Shown here one piece after another: positions 28,034-40,008 of a stretch of DNA of 41,816 bases. The stretch spans positions 1 through 41,816 of the forward strand of contig PUDQ02000026.1 of assembly GCA_002964805.2 (NCBI GenBank). The letters are read 5' to 3'. The number at the start of each line of letters is the position of its first letter. Position 1 is the first letter of the stretch. The stretch is from Trametes villosa (Eukaryota; Basidiomycota; Agaricomycetes; Polyporales; Polyporaceae). The position numbers were made by a program, and so were the translations under genes. The notes under the pieces were generated by a model. It saw nothing but the letters and a program-made list of their open reading frames with translations. It was not told the DNA's origin and searched no databases.

Positions 28034-30273
28034 CGCGTTGGAGGGATTGCAAGCGACGGAGGAGAATTCTGCGCGGCGGATGAGAGGGGGAAGAAGCCTC
28101 CGAATTTGTTATCCAGGGCTTCTGGTGAGAAAAGGAGCCAGACAGAGCGCGCAAAATGCGACTGCGCCGCTGCGACGGCCTTCCCATGGGCGGTTAGCAG
28201 GGAACGCCGGCGGGTCGCCGGACAGTGAGACACGAGCGACATGCGCACTTCGTAGCGCCGTGGGGGCTGTGCGGTACAGGGCCCCGGTGTGAACTCAGCA
28301 AGAGTTTCAAGCGTCATATAACACGAGGATTGGAAGTCCGAAGGATCACTCTCCTCGGAACCTGCGAACCTGATGAAAAGTTGACCAGCGGTAAGAGAAG
28401 ATGGTCCGGGGATGTCGAGGAAGCATGACGGCCCTCCAATCGCAGGATTCGATGGAGGTCCTCTGGATTCCGAGCCGGACGAGGAGGTATGGAATGAAAT
28501 GTGACTCCCACACACTCGGTAGTGGCAGAGCCCGAGCGACGAGCCTGAGCTGAGGGTGGGGGAATTGGCAAGCGTTTGGTAGCGCCCATCAAATTCGGAC
28601 ATCGTAGCATGTGGCGGTGCAGTTTGAGTTCTTCTGTCATCACCCTCGCTCCGAGTCGGCGCCCACTGGTGCGCACCAGTAGCCATGGCTTACTTCCTCG
28701 CAGACATCAGCGCCGAGGTGTGAATTTATCATGGATTGGACGAGAAGATTCCTGATCACACCCGCTCAAGCTTCCGGGGCCGTTCTCATGCATTAACGAA
28801 CCCCGCTGCGACCCTGAGGCAGTGTCACAGCGCTCGCGCTCGCCTCGGATTGGCCCTTTCAAGCTTGCCTCTACGCATACGCCTGGTCGCGGTCGTGTAC
28901 GTAGCCACTCTTCCAATATCAAAAGGAACCTCACTATTCTTTGATTCCGCAGTCTCGCTATGTCCCGCAGCATTCAAGGATGCGCTCACTCCAGAGAAAG
29001 AATCGCAATTGCTCCACATGTATCACGATGCTCCCAGATCTTGCGTAGGACACGGGGCCCACCGCGCCCGGTAACTAAGGCAATGTCAAAAGCGGCTATC
29101 GAGCACAAGGCCCGCCGTGTTGTCGGTCACCGAAATGAACTCCAAGTCTGTGGTACATCTACCCATCTTACACGCTCGGCCTCACGAATGGATGCGCGTG
29201 TACGTGTGCCGCCCTCGTAGTACGGTTACTTCGGACGCCCGGTGATACTAGAGCGGTGCCCATAGCTGCGGTATATATGGCCCCCATGGCAGTGTCGCTA
29301 GGTACCCGAGGAGCTGCCTTCCCCCAACATATCGACCTCAATGTCCCTCGTACCTCAGGATACCTCTCGCTCCTCATCGCTGGATAATACTCTCGGTGCT
29401 TGGCTTCTGGGGACCTGCATCAGCGCCATGTAAGCCTTCTTCACAATCCACTGTGGTACGAAACCGTTGACGTGCTGTGGGATAGCCTGCAAGGCATGGT
29501 GGTTTTCCAGACATACCGATACTTCTGTTTGTATCCTAGGGACGCCAAACTCCTGAAAGCATGGGTGCGCGCGCAGCACATTCCATTCGATAGATGCTCC
29601 TCGTACTAACCGGTATTTGAATGGCCTAGGTCGTGGCAGTACTGCAAGTCTCATCTCATTGCGGTTACTGGTCGCCGCAACTTGGTTGTAACTCGGATTG
29701 TACCACAGGATACTAGAGACCCTAAGTACGGCACTGACCATGCGCTCGTCGTAAGCGATACCGGGCTGTGCAGTGCCAGTGGTTACGAAGAGCACTTACA
29801 AATCTACCTTTAGGTACGTCTACCTCGTGTCCAACTTTTTCAATCCCGCCATCCTTCAAGGCCCCATTGTCCGGTATGCGTGTCGCCGCTCAAATCTGAA
29901 AAGAACTGACACACAAGTGCCTGCAGATCAATGGCGGTACGTCCCACCGCTCCTAGGCAGCATCTCCATAACGCAAAACTAATTCCAAAATACCATCGAC
30001 AGTGTTTACCCCTTCCTGCTGTGAGTGCACTATCCCGCCTTCACATAACTTCGGCTGAAGGCTCATCTCACGCGCTTTCATGCCACACGCACGAATGCCG
30101 CTAGGCGCTAGCCGCAATGTTATCCCAATTGCAAGTGCGGCTCGACTTATCCGTTCCGTACTTGGGCTTACCGCCAACACAGCTTCTTCGTCCGACGGGT
30201 GTACCTGCGTACGATTATTCTCCCCGGGAACATCAAGACTTCAATGCTGACAACCCTTCTTGATAACTAGTTG
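28034..30273. other. Divergent intergenic region, no recognised gene
   Basis: 2.2 kb between the GMC start (-) and the first secure exon of membrane protein C (+). Several ORFs of 60-260 codons exist, the longest on the minus strand at 27907-28686 overlapping GMC exon 1 in another frame; none shows a domain or consistent splicing. N-terminal exons of protein C may lie near 29940-30270, but I could not place them. Confidence 0.45.
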
Positions 30274-31651
30274 GACGACGATTCAGAATCATCGTCGTGA
30301 CCGCCGTAAGTCATGACGCTCTTCCCGATTTCCACACCCTTACCTGATATCTTCGATCAGACGCTGTGCTACTTCTCATTCTTAGGTAGGCAGACATCTA
30401 CTCTTTCACCGACGCAGTCTAATATATTTCCACCCATGCAGGCTTCTATTACGGTGAGTACAGGATGAAGGTTGCATACAAACACGCTACCAAACCCCTT
30501 CAGCACTCTCGATTAGAAGGTATGTCGCTTCTGACAAGGTCGGCACACGCCACAACTCGTGAAGGTGTCTGATCCGCGTAGCCTGCAGGTCGCGGACCTC
30601 CAGGAGTACTACAAGTACTCTGTACGTATAAGAGGCTCCGATTTCCTCACGGTCGGTTGGCTCACGAACTGGGCTTGTCAGTGGCTCGCATCCGCCGGAT
30701 CGAGCGTGTTAATGGTCGGAGACTGCCTGCTGACGACTGTCCTCATCTACTTCCTGCGCGTGAGCCGCACGGGGATCATCCAGTACGCTTCACTGCCTGG
30801 CGTCCCCACCATCTTGCTGACGCGCGCTATTCGGGGTGTCTTGCAACAGCACCGACTCGCTCCTGGACTCCTTGATCGCGTACGCTGTGGGGACAGGTTC
30901 GTACGCTCTCTGGCCTATATCCCCGCTGTCCCGGTCTCATACCCCCTTCAGGACTATTGGCTTGGTACTTACCGCCTCCTTCTAGTCGCATCGCTAACCC
31001 TCGCGACTGACGCCAATGATTACAGCGTGTTCAACATTCTCAATGTCGTGTTCGTGAGTATCCCATCACTTTGCACAAACAGTCTTCAAGCTCTGACTTC
31101 GCCAGGTGTTCGCCTTCCCAAATAACCTTATTTATACGGGGATCGCGATCGTGCTCACCAAGCGTGCGTGCGTCTGACATACTTCCTGCATATTCAACTG
31201 ACCATATTCGGTGGTCTAGTATACGCCAACTCGTTTCTCGTCGCGTGAGTTTCTTAATTACGACGACTACTCTCCGGCTCGTACTCAGGACTACCATACA
31301 GCCTGAACATGCGCGACGACCTAGGAAACCGCGTTGCTTTCGGGGCAGCCGACACGAGCCCTTTCGGGCGGACCATCCTACACGACGCCAGGATGATGCC
31401 TCGCAGCCGCCCCAAGCGAGGGATATCGCAGGTACGTCCACGCATCGTCATTGCTTTAGGCAGGCAATCTGACCCCTACTACCAATCTCTACGCGCAGTT
31501 TGGGTTTCGCCTCGGAGCACGCAGATCGGCGGAGCCCGTTGCTGCGATCGAGCTCACGATGACGCCCGGCTTCTCTCGGGACACCGCAAACGACTCGGTC
31601 AAGACGGAGCACCGTGTCGCGGACGATCAGGCAGACGGCATCACTGTATAG
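30274..31651 (+). CDS. DUF6534-type multi-pass membrane protein C
   Basis: The first visible exon (30274-30305) encodes RRFRIIVVTA, parallel to RFKLVVYFV in protein A. The main exon ends near 30788 (VGWLTNWACQWLASAGSSV, VGDCLLTTVLIYFLRVSRTG). Next come HTDSLLDSLIAYAVGTGS (about 30852-30899), VFNILNVVF (from 31026), VFAFPNNLIYTGIAIVLTK (from 31108), VYANSFLVA, then LNMRDDLGNRVAFGA and a Ser/Arg-rich soluble tail ending TAG 31649-31651. The layout matches DUF6534: FLRVSRTG, TDSLL, YAVGTG, FPNN, LTKVYANS, LN. It is clearly related to protein A, but the sequences are well diverged, so this is not a recent tandem copy. The N-terminus is not resolved. Function unknown for the family. Confidence 0.8.
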
Positions 31652-31883
31652 GAGCGAGCCTGGAGCACGGTTGGTCCCGCCGTCCCACCCTCCACGGCGG
31701 TGACCCAGAAACGCGGCCCAATGTTCAGCAAATGTGTGTCTGACGTTGTATCGGAGTTCCTGAGATCGTTCCGTTCATTAGTAGTATGTAGAGGTGACTA
31801 AAAGACCGTCATGTCGTATAACAGGCTTTTCAGAATAAAGCGTACAAGGATCATACAGCACGGGGACTGATGGTTTTTGCAGG
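31652..31883. other. Shared 3' intergenic region of two convergent genes
   Basis: 232 bp between the stop of membrane protein C (+) and the stop of UTP10 (-). No gene; an AATAAA-like signal on the minus side (around 31828-31840) and short inverted A/T runs fit overlapping 3' ends. Confidence 0.4.
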
Positions 31884-34800
31884 CTATGACACGTCAATAC
31901 TTCCGCCGATGGCCTCAACAGCCGCTTTGAGCTTGTGAGCCTCCTGGACGACAAGGTCGTTCTCGTCTTCCGCCGCCTCGGCGATGAAAGTCGCCGTTTC
32001 CGCAACGAACCCTGTCGCAAAGTTCAGCATACTCCAAAGCCCGGATCACGAATGGACAGCACGCACCAAGCAGCTTCTCGCCGTGAGCGCGCCACAACTG
32101 CTCTGCGCAGCTGATGCTGAGGAGCCGCACGCGCGCGTCCTCGGAACGGCTGTGCATGAGGATGTCGAGGTTCAGCGACTTCGACAGCACGTCGTCGTCC
32201 ACGGCCCCGAGCAGGGCCACGAGGAAGTCCGCGAGAGCGTCCTTGCTGTCGGGCAGGTTCACGCGCACAGCCACAGGCACCTGTTGCGAGGCCAGGGGTA
32301 CGAGCTGCCGGAGCTTGTCGCTGCGCCAGAAGACTGGAAGTTCGATGAGTACATGCGTAAGTGTATGTGTGTCTTCACGACGTACCTTTGTCTTCGTCGG
32401 CTGACATCGCCTTGGAGAGCGTCTGGACGAGGGCCAACCAGAGCTGTCCGTCCACCGCTACGGGTGAGGTGTAGCTGCGGAGGAGCTCCGTGAAGGACTG
32501 CCATGTGAACGACATGTACGGAACCATGAGCGCCTTGAAGAAGTCGAGCAAGGTCGAGTACACATGGCAAAACACCACCCGTCGGTTGTCTAACACGGCA
32601 TGAGGAGGGTTCAGTCAGTGCGTTTCGAGGTATTGCCGGACACTGAAGGCGCGCACCATGGGATTGCGTGAATGCCCAATCGAACAGCTTGCGGAAGATG
32701 GGCCGGAAGGCAGTCTCGTTCAGCTTGACGACAGCCTCCAGGAACGCCGCCGTGATGCTGCTCTCCACCTAGGCAAGCATTAGTGATAGTACCCGGGTTA
32801 TAAGATACAAGGGACCCACCTCTGCGTTTTGAGAGGTAGCACAGAGGTCAAACATGGAAAGGAACGCCTTGAACAATTCGCGCAGGTTTTCCAGGACGGC
32901 TGGCCGAGACGCTGCCTTGACTGAAACCTTGACCACCTGAACGAACGCCACGGTCCGCCCGGGGTGATCCTAGAGGGTTTCTATGTGAGCTGCAGATAAT
33001 CGGCTACGTTATGGGTACGTACCTTGGCCTGAGCGGCAAGCATCCGCTCCCACATATTGCAAAGCGCAGGGAGTAGGACCGTAGGAGATGCACGCTTCGC
33101 CACATGCTTGACCAACTGGGACAACTCTGTGGACGGGGACGCGGAAGCTTCCGATCCGCCGAGGTAAAGCTCTACGACCTGAAGAACCTCCGCCTCGCCC
33201 CAGAAGGTCGGGATGGAGGTGAGGAGGTTGCGCAGAACCTGCGCCGCCGTGGAGACGACTTTGGAGTCTACAAACGACAAGGTCAAACTCTGATTGGGAC
33301 GATTAAGTGATATGTCTTACCACCGCCGGCCAGCGCTGCTTCCTGCGCACGCGCAACGCACTCCTTGACGATGTCCTTGAGGTACGGGATCGAACGTGGC
33401 CCCAACTTGGAGGAGAACGAAAGCAGAGCGTGTAACGCCTGGGTTCGGAGGCTCTCACGCCTGACAGCCTCCAGGACAAGGGGAACGGTGCTCGTGATCG
33501 AGCTCTCCTCCCCAGGAGAGAGCGTGTCGCTGACGACAGCGAGTGCCCGCAGTGCAGAGCGCGCAAGGACGTCTTCACTGCCGGAGAGGAAGGACCGAAT
33601 CTTGTCCACGATCTGCACGACAGTCGGAGTCAATGCGCGGCGAGCCTTCTCCGCCACGTCTGTCAAACGGTCGCCGAGCAACTCCAGCGCGCCTGCTTGG
33701 GCCTGCAAAACGTGTAAGAACAACCCTTGCGCAACCGTAGCGATTAAGCACACTCACATTGGATGACGACGACTGCAGGATGGTGAGGATACCAGCGACG
33801 AAGTCGGGCGCAGACATGATACCAAGGGTGCTGTTCATAGCGGAGCGGGCCGCTGCAGTCACCTCGGTGTACGCGGAATCACCCGCATGCGCGGTGGCAG
33901 CGGAGAGCAGAAGGGAGAGCAGTGTCTTGCTGCTTGCACGTTCTTGCTCAGACGTAGCGAGAGCAGTACCCCGGAGGCGCCGTAGAGCATGGTCGGAGAA
34001 TACCAAGAGGGCAGCCGCCCTGCGTTTGGACGACGTCTCGGCGTGCGGATGTTCGTCATCGCTGGGATTATGGTGAGCAGACAGTTGAGAAGCGCGGTGG
34101 TGGATCGACTTACGGAGCATCCTCCAAGAATGGCGGGGCAGATCCATCCGACTGGGCGAGCCGTTCGACTTCGTGCGCGAGTTCGACGAAGAGCTGATAG
34201 AATGTCAATCCAGAGCACATCCTTCTGCATGCGCAGAGACTCACAGGAAGTTGGAGGGCAGCAGGATAACGCTCGCACACTGCCAGAGGGAGGAAGAGAG
34301 ATCCAGCAGACTCCGTCGAGTTTTGGCGGGCTACACGATTGGCAACCCGGTCCACGAGAAGCATAGTGACGGGTGCAAGGAAATCCGCCGGACCCAGCGT
34401 GTCCACGAGATGCGAAAAGAAGCTGAACAATATGTTAGCTAGTCGCTAAAACAGAGCTGGAGTGATACACACTTAACACGCCGATGGCGCGGAATATGGT
34501 TCGCAGCACTGGTGAACACCCGTAGGAACTCGCGGGCAGCGCGATACAGGTCCATCCCGGTACCGTGCTTCTCCTTGAGTGACGCAACCATGACCGGTAC
34601 AATGCTGTCCACGGTCTGCAGAACAGGTCAGAATCATGCACATCACGAAAACCTTTAAGAATTCGGACCTTCTGCACCACCCTGAAGCTGTAGGTGTCGT
34701 CTCGGTGGAAGACGTTCGAGCCCATGAACGTGAAGATCGGCATGACATTGTGGAGGACGGCATCCGGGGCGATCCGCGCAAGGCTTGCCATGAGCAGGGA

Positions 34801-37800
34801 TGCCTGGTGGAACGACTGGGGATTCTCCGAGGCTGCCGGCTTGTTAACACACTGGCTTTGAGCTTCAACGACTACAAACTTACTTCGTAGAATCTCGACG
34901 AGCGTGTCCACGCGAATGGATCCGGGCGGAACGACAGTCGTCGCCTGCGAAGCCTTGTCAGCTCAGCCGTCGCCCATCCAATCTGTAGACTTACCGGGAA
35001 CTGCTGGACCACGTTCTCGACTGCCGACATGATGAGCTGCTCGACAAACCGCCTGTCCGCAGCGTCAGGGGCTACTGTGTGGGTGACCTTGTTGAGGGTC
35101 TCCAGCAAACACGACACAAGCTCCAGGGAACCCGCGATCTTGGCAGATCCTAGGACCTCAGCAAGCACAGCCAACATCGAGATCTCCTCGGTCTGTAGGC
35201 CGGTAGCCGATCTACAGCTCGGTTGTTAATTGGAGCAGCATCAAACGCAGGAGATCGACTCACTTCTCAACACGGGCGCGCTTGGACGCAGGCTGTGTCG
35301 AATCCTCTCCACTGGGCTGGAGAGCAATGAGCAAGCGGAGGACGAGCGGGATCTCAGCCAGGGTGCTCGCAAGAGTCTTCTTGCAGACGAGACCCTGAAG
35401 ATACTTTGTTATGAACACTGAAGCGCGCATTAGGAGAAAATCGCTCACCGAGGCATCGTTCTCAACAGCTGCACGTAAGAGGCTCTGGCAGAGCTGGACC
35501 TTGCGCTCGATGGTCAGCTTCGAGAAAAGACCGTGCTGCAGACGGTGGAGCAAAGCAGCACGAGGGCGCTCCCAGTGTCCTGATGCTGATGTTCAGCAAT
35601 GTCGTCTTCACGCGATGTTCATACTGTCATACCATCTCTGAGTGCCCTTAGCAGCACCTTCTCGTAGACAGCCCACGTCGTCTTCTCCGGATCGTTGATA
35701 TCGGCAGCAGCCGAGGCATCGAACGCCGACACAGCGTACGTCGCCAGGTCTTGGTACACTTTGCTGCTCGCGATCGCTTGCACACCCCGTTCGCTGACAA
35801 GCTCCTCCAATGTCGGCAGCAAGATCTGCGCCTTCACTGCGCTCGAGACGCCGTCGAAGCTCTTCAGCAAGGCGACCTTCGCTGTTGGCAATGGGCAGCT
35901 ATCCACGTGGGACAGAAGATAGCACAGAACGCGCTGCCGGTAGCTATATGCATCGTAAGCACTCCGAAACCCAGTAATGTCAGGAGGACGCACCCAGCAT
36001 TCTTCTTGGAATCCGTCTTCGAAGGGCTCAGCTGTCCCTTGTGGAAAGTCTGCAGGTAGTCGGGGTCGTGCTCCAGGTTGGCCCTGGTCTCCGCGGTTGC
36101 GCTCGCGTACCTCTGGAAGTCCGCCCAGTCAAGGTACTGCAGCTTAGCTACGCAGATCGTTAGCCTTCTCCATCTGTACCGTGCCAAAAGGGGTAACGTA
36201 TACTCACCAGACTCAGTACCGTATATTGCATCGAACGCGTACACGCCCTCTGCGTCCTTCGTGCCAGAGATCCTCACAACGACCGCAATGCACCGCGTGA
36301 CCGCCTCGCGCACGCTCGCGTCCGGGCTCTGCAGCATCACGAGCATCGCCGGGAACACCGTCTGGAAGTCGACCGTGCGCTGCGTCGCGACGTGCGCCTC
36401 TAGGAACGCCGCCGCATGCTTGAGCGCAGCGTACTGGATATGCGACTGCTCGTCCTGGGACTGCGAGCCGGCGTTGAGCCAGACGCCGGCGAGGAAGGAG
36501 AGTGCCTCGTCGCCGAGGTTAGCGAAGAGCATGCAGAGGAGGTGCGTGGAGAGGAGCGCGAGGTGTGGGGAGGAGTTGGTGAGGCGGTAGACGTCGCGGA
36601 GCAACGTGACATAGCGAGCCACCTGTGCATCTGACGAGGTCTACGAGAAGATAAGCCTCGGCATGGGGTAATTGGCCGACCAAACTCACCGAAGCGGGGT
36701 ACTCAGCCAACCAGTCGACGCGTGTCCCGGCAGGCCGAGGGATGGCGGGGAACACCGAAAGCAACGCGACTTGCAGGCGATGCAGGGTGTTCTGACTACT
36801 CGGCTTCAGCACCACAGCGGTCCCCACACTAGTGTCGTTCAAGAACTGGTGGGTATCAGCATTAGCGAGGCGTAAATGCGGCGGGGATCACGGGTACTCA
36901 CGACAGCAATATCGTCCACGCCGCGCATGAAGTCGCCCATACCCTCAAGCGTCTCGAGTTGCATAGCCTGCAATACACGATGTGCCGTATCCACGCGCTG
37001 CTCGCCACCAACGCGACCAAGCAGAGCGCGCGCGATCAAGTACACAAGCGCACGGGCATGGTGGTTCTCGTCGTGCAACTTCTTGAGCAGAGTATCAAGG
37101 TGGAGCTGGAAGTAGTTGGAGGCCAAGATGTTGTCTGGCAGGACGTTAGCCACTACTACGTGCTTGCAGACATTGGGGACAAACCTGCGATCTTCGCGGC
37201 CACTGCGATATTGATCTTGGTCAACAGACCCACGTTGATACTCTCCTTGTCCTTGGCATCCACACCCGGCCGCTGCTGCTCCCATCGGACAGCTTCCACG
37301 CAGCCGCCGAGCAGCTCAAACACAGCGGCGTCGGTACCCGCGTCTTCCGCTGCCTCCAGGATCTCCCACACGGCCTGGGCAGTCTTCATGCGCGGCTTCG
37401 TGTACAGGAGAAGAGGCAGGATCACTTCTACGGCGGCCTGCCGCGTGATCTCGCGGTGTGTCTCGGCATCCTCCTGTGCCGCGATGGCGGGAAGGAAGTG
37501 GGATAGCAGGAAAGAGAGGTGGGCGCGGATGACATCCCGAGAGGGCTTCGCGCTGGATCCATGCAGAGCCTGCTTGAGCGCGTCAAGGTAACCTGCAGGT
37601 GATGCAGTTGCGGCGAGGAGCGCCTTGACTGCGACCTCCGGAGAAGTGGTGTAAAGGGCCTTCAGGACGGCAGCGTCGGTGTCTTGTACACGCAGCAGGA
37701 GGGCGGAAGAGATTGGCTGCTAGACTTCCGGTTAGCACATGATCGCAAAGTGCGCATACAGCCAACGCACCACCTCCGTCTCCGCAACGGTATCGCTAGA

Positions 37801-39551
37801 CAGACGTGCCAACAAGTCACGAACTGAGCGCGTGCGAATCGTAGAGTCCGCGGTGGTGGATCCGATGAGCAGCGTGGCCGACTCGCCATCCGCGCTCGAA
37901 GGACCCGCTACCACCGACAAAGACAGCACGAGCTGCTCTACCGCCTCTGTCTTCGTCTCGTCTCCCTCGATCAGGAGGGCAGACGCCGCCTCCACATCTT
38001 TGGGGTGGCGCTGATGAAGCTGCGAGAGTAGCTGACGCATCTTGGGAGCTACCTCATTGGCGACCTCGTTGTCGTCGTCGAGGAGTTGGCGGATGAGTGC
38101 TGATGCGGCGGAACGCGCGATGATGCTGTAAAGGGAGGGCGACGTGATAACCGCCTCCACAATGCCGGAGGCGGTAGAATCCTCGAGCCTGCACATCGTT
38201 ATCGTCAGCTGGAGCACCGTAGCACACGAGAACTATGACCCACCGAGTCCAAAGATTGCTGAGCAGTGGGATGATGAACTTCTCTGCACCAACCCAGGCC
38301 ATAGCATCTACCACTTCAAGTTCGACATTCCTGACATTCACTCGTGGTCAGCATGACGTTTTGGCTACGAAGGATGATTATGCTCACGGAATGGCAAGAA
38401 GTGTTTTGGCAACGCTGCCAGGCAGCCGGTCGAGCTGGTCTTGAGGCGCGCAGATAGACACCAACGTCCGCACAAGCTGTTTCGGCGAAACGCGCTCCGC
38501 ACAGTCCGTAATGGCCACTAGGATAGACTTTGCTGCCTTCGCAGTCAGACGCGTCTTCTGGGCAATAGCTGCAAGAATGAGGTAGCTTCCAAGCTATGCG
38601 CGATAAGTAACCTTGTTGAGTGTAATTTTAGGGAACGACCTACAATGGACTCTTGCAACAACGTAGGCTTGACTGTCACATCAGAGGTGCTCGCGGTCTG
38701 CAGAGGCTCAAGCGCGGCAGGGAGGAGTACCGCCATAGCGTTCTCGTCCAGCGCCTTGCTCCTAGCCACAAACTCCAACAGGAGACCGGTGTGGAACGCG
38801 ATCAGAGGACGGTGGACGCCCGCAGCGTGGTTTTGGAGGGTCGCGGGGAGGATGGCAGAGACAAAGCGCGCCACTTCCAGAGCCTTGAGCATTTCGGTGA
38901 TGAGCAGAGAGCGGTGGAGGGGTGTCGCGGTAGCTTTGAAAGCTTGCAGGAAGCGTAGGGGAGAGCGGTCCCTGCATCAAACGTTCAGTACAGTGCAATA
39001 AGAAAGGCAGTAAGAGCAGTACGCACTTAATATGTAGGATGGACACCATCTTGATGAAGTGAGGGGTTTCATGGTACGGGAGGAACAACGAGACGACAGC
39101 ATCAACGTTGAACTCGTGTATCCTACGGCGAAATGTCAGTCGTCCATAGACCTCCCATTTCACCCCTTACTCACCTAAACCTGCGCACAAGCCACTCCAA
39201 AACCTTCCCCGTCGGCGCATCCAGCAAAAACGGCCCCAACAGCGGCAGAAACCCCGCAATAGCCGCATCGAGTTTCGCATTCTGCTCCGCGGGCTGGAGC
39301 GTCCTGTCCAAAGCCTTCGCGGCGTCCGAGAACAGCTGCTGCTCGAACGGCGCAACGGCCGGCTGCAGGGACTTCAGCTGTAGAAAGCCGTTGACCCCAA
39401 GCGCATGTAGAGACTCGAGGTCATGCTGCCTGGCCTCCTTCGGGGAGAAGAGATAGGACTCGGACTGGACGAGCTTGCGGGCCTTTTCGTTGAGCAGGTT
39501 CGCGTTCAGCGACGCACTCTTCGCGAGCTGCTCGGCCAGAGAAGAAACCAT
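31884..39551 (-). CDS. UTP10: UTP10/HEATR1, U3 snoRNA-associated HEAT-repeat protein
   Basis: Start ATG 39549-39551; stop TAG 31884-31886; about 25 short introns. The N-terminus [42 protein letters not shown] and [12 protein letters not shown] is the UTP10 signature. The body is a series of HEAT-like helical pairs (for example [20 protein letters not shown] near 33520-33600, and [21 protein letters not shown] near 33200-33260). The C-terminal BP28CT region reads [39 protein letters not shown], then [20 protein letters not shown]. Total length of about 2,000 residues is normal for the family. UTP10 belongs to the t-UTP subcomplex of the 90S pre-ribosome, needed for rRNA transcription and 18S processing in the nucleolus. 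No frameshift or stop was noticed. It is a single-copy housekeeping gene and a good anchor for synteny. Confidence 0.93.
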
Positions 39552-40008
39552 TTTTTGGTAACGCGTTCCTGTAGTCTAGCCCAGAGTATAGACAAGCCCC
39601 ACAGAAAGCGTAGAGAGAGAGAGAGAGAAAGGGGAAAGTACAAGCGTGAGCCTTACGCGCTCGCAACTTTGCACGCCTCCGCGAAATTTCGACTTTGGGC
39701 GCTTCCGCCGCCCGATCACCTCGATCTCAGATCCCCGGATCACTCAACAGGCGCCCAAGACCTACTCCTGCAGATCGTCGCCGGGCCGCTCGCCACCCAA
39801 AATCCCACAAGTTCGAACCCACCAGCAGCACGGTCGTCACACAATGCAATCCAGCGCGAGCCCGAGCCATACACGCGCACCTCTATAGGAGACGCAGAAG
39901 CAGAGAGCATAGCTGTACTACACTAAAACACGACACGAGCGACAATGTCCGCGGAGACGCGAGAGGGGGGATAATTAGCCGGGTGGGGTATATAGAGAAT
40001 AGGTTATG
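39552..40008 (-). promoter_or_regulatory. UTP10 upstream region with CT-rich tract
   Basis: 457 bp between the kinase stop and the UTP10 start, both on the minus strand. A CT-repeat (plus strand AGAGAGAGAGAGAAAGG, about 39611-39632) lies 60-80 bp upstream of the ATG, as is common in basidiomycete core promoters of housekeeping genes. No TATA box in the usual place. Confidence 0.5.

Noticed and set aside
27907..28686. 259-codon ORF on the minus strand upstream of the GMC gene
   Set aside because: It overlaps GMC exon 1 in another frame, has low-complexity composition without a domain, and the GMC frame in the overlap is strongly supported by the conserved FAD motif.
28034..30273. Missing third gene between the GMC gene and membrane protein C
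   Set aside because: Scanned for splice-consistent exons and known motifs on both strands without success; recorded as intergenic.
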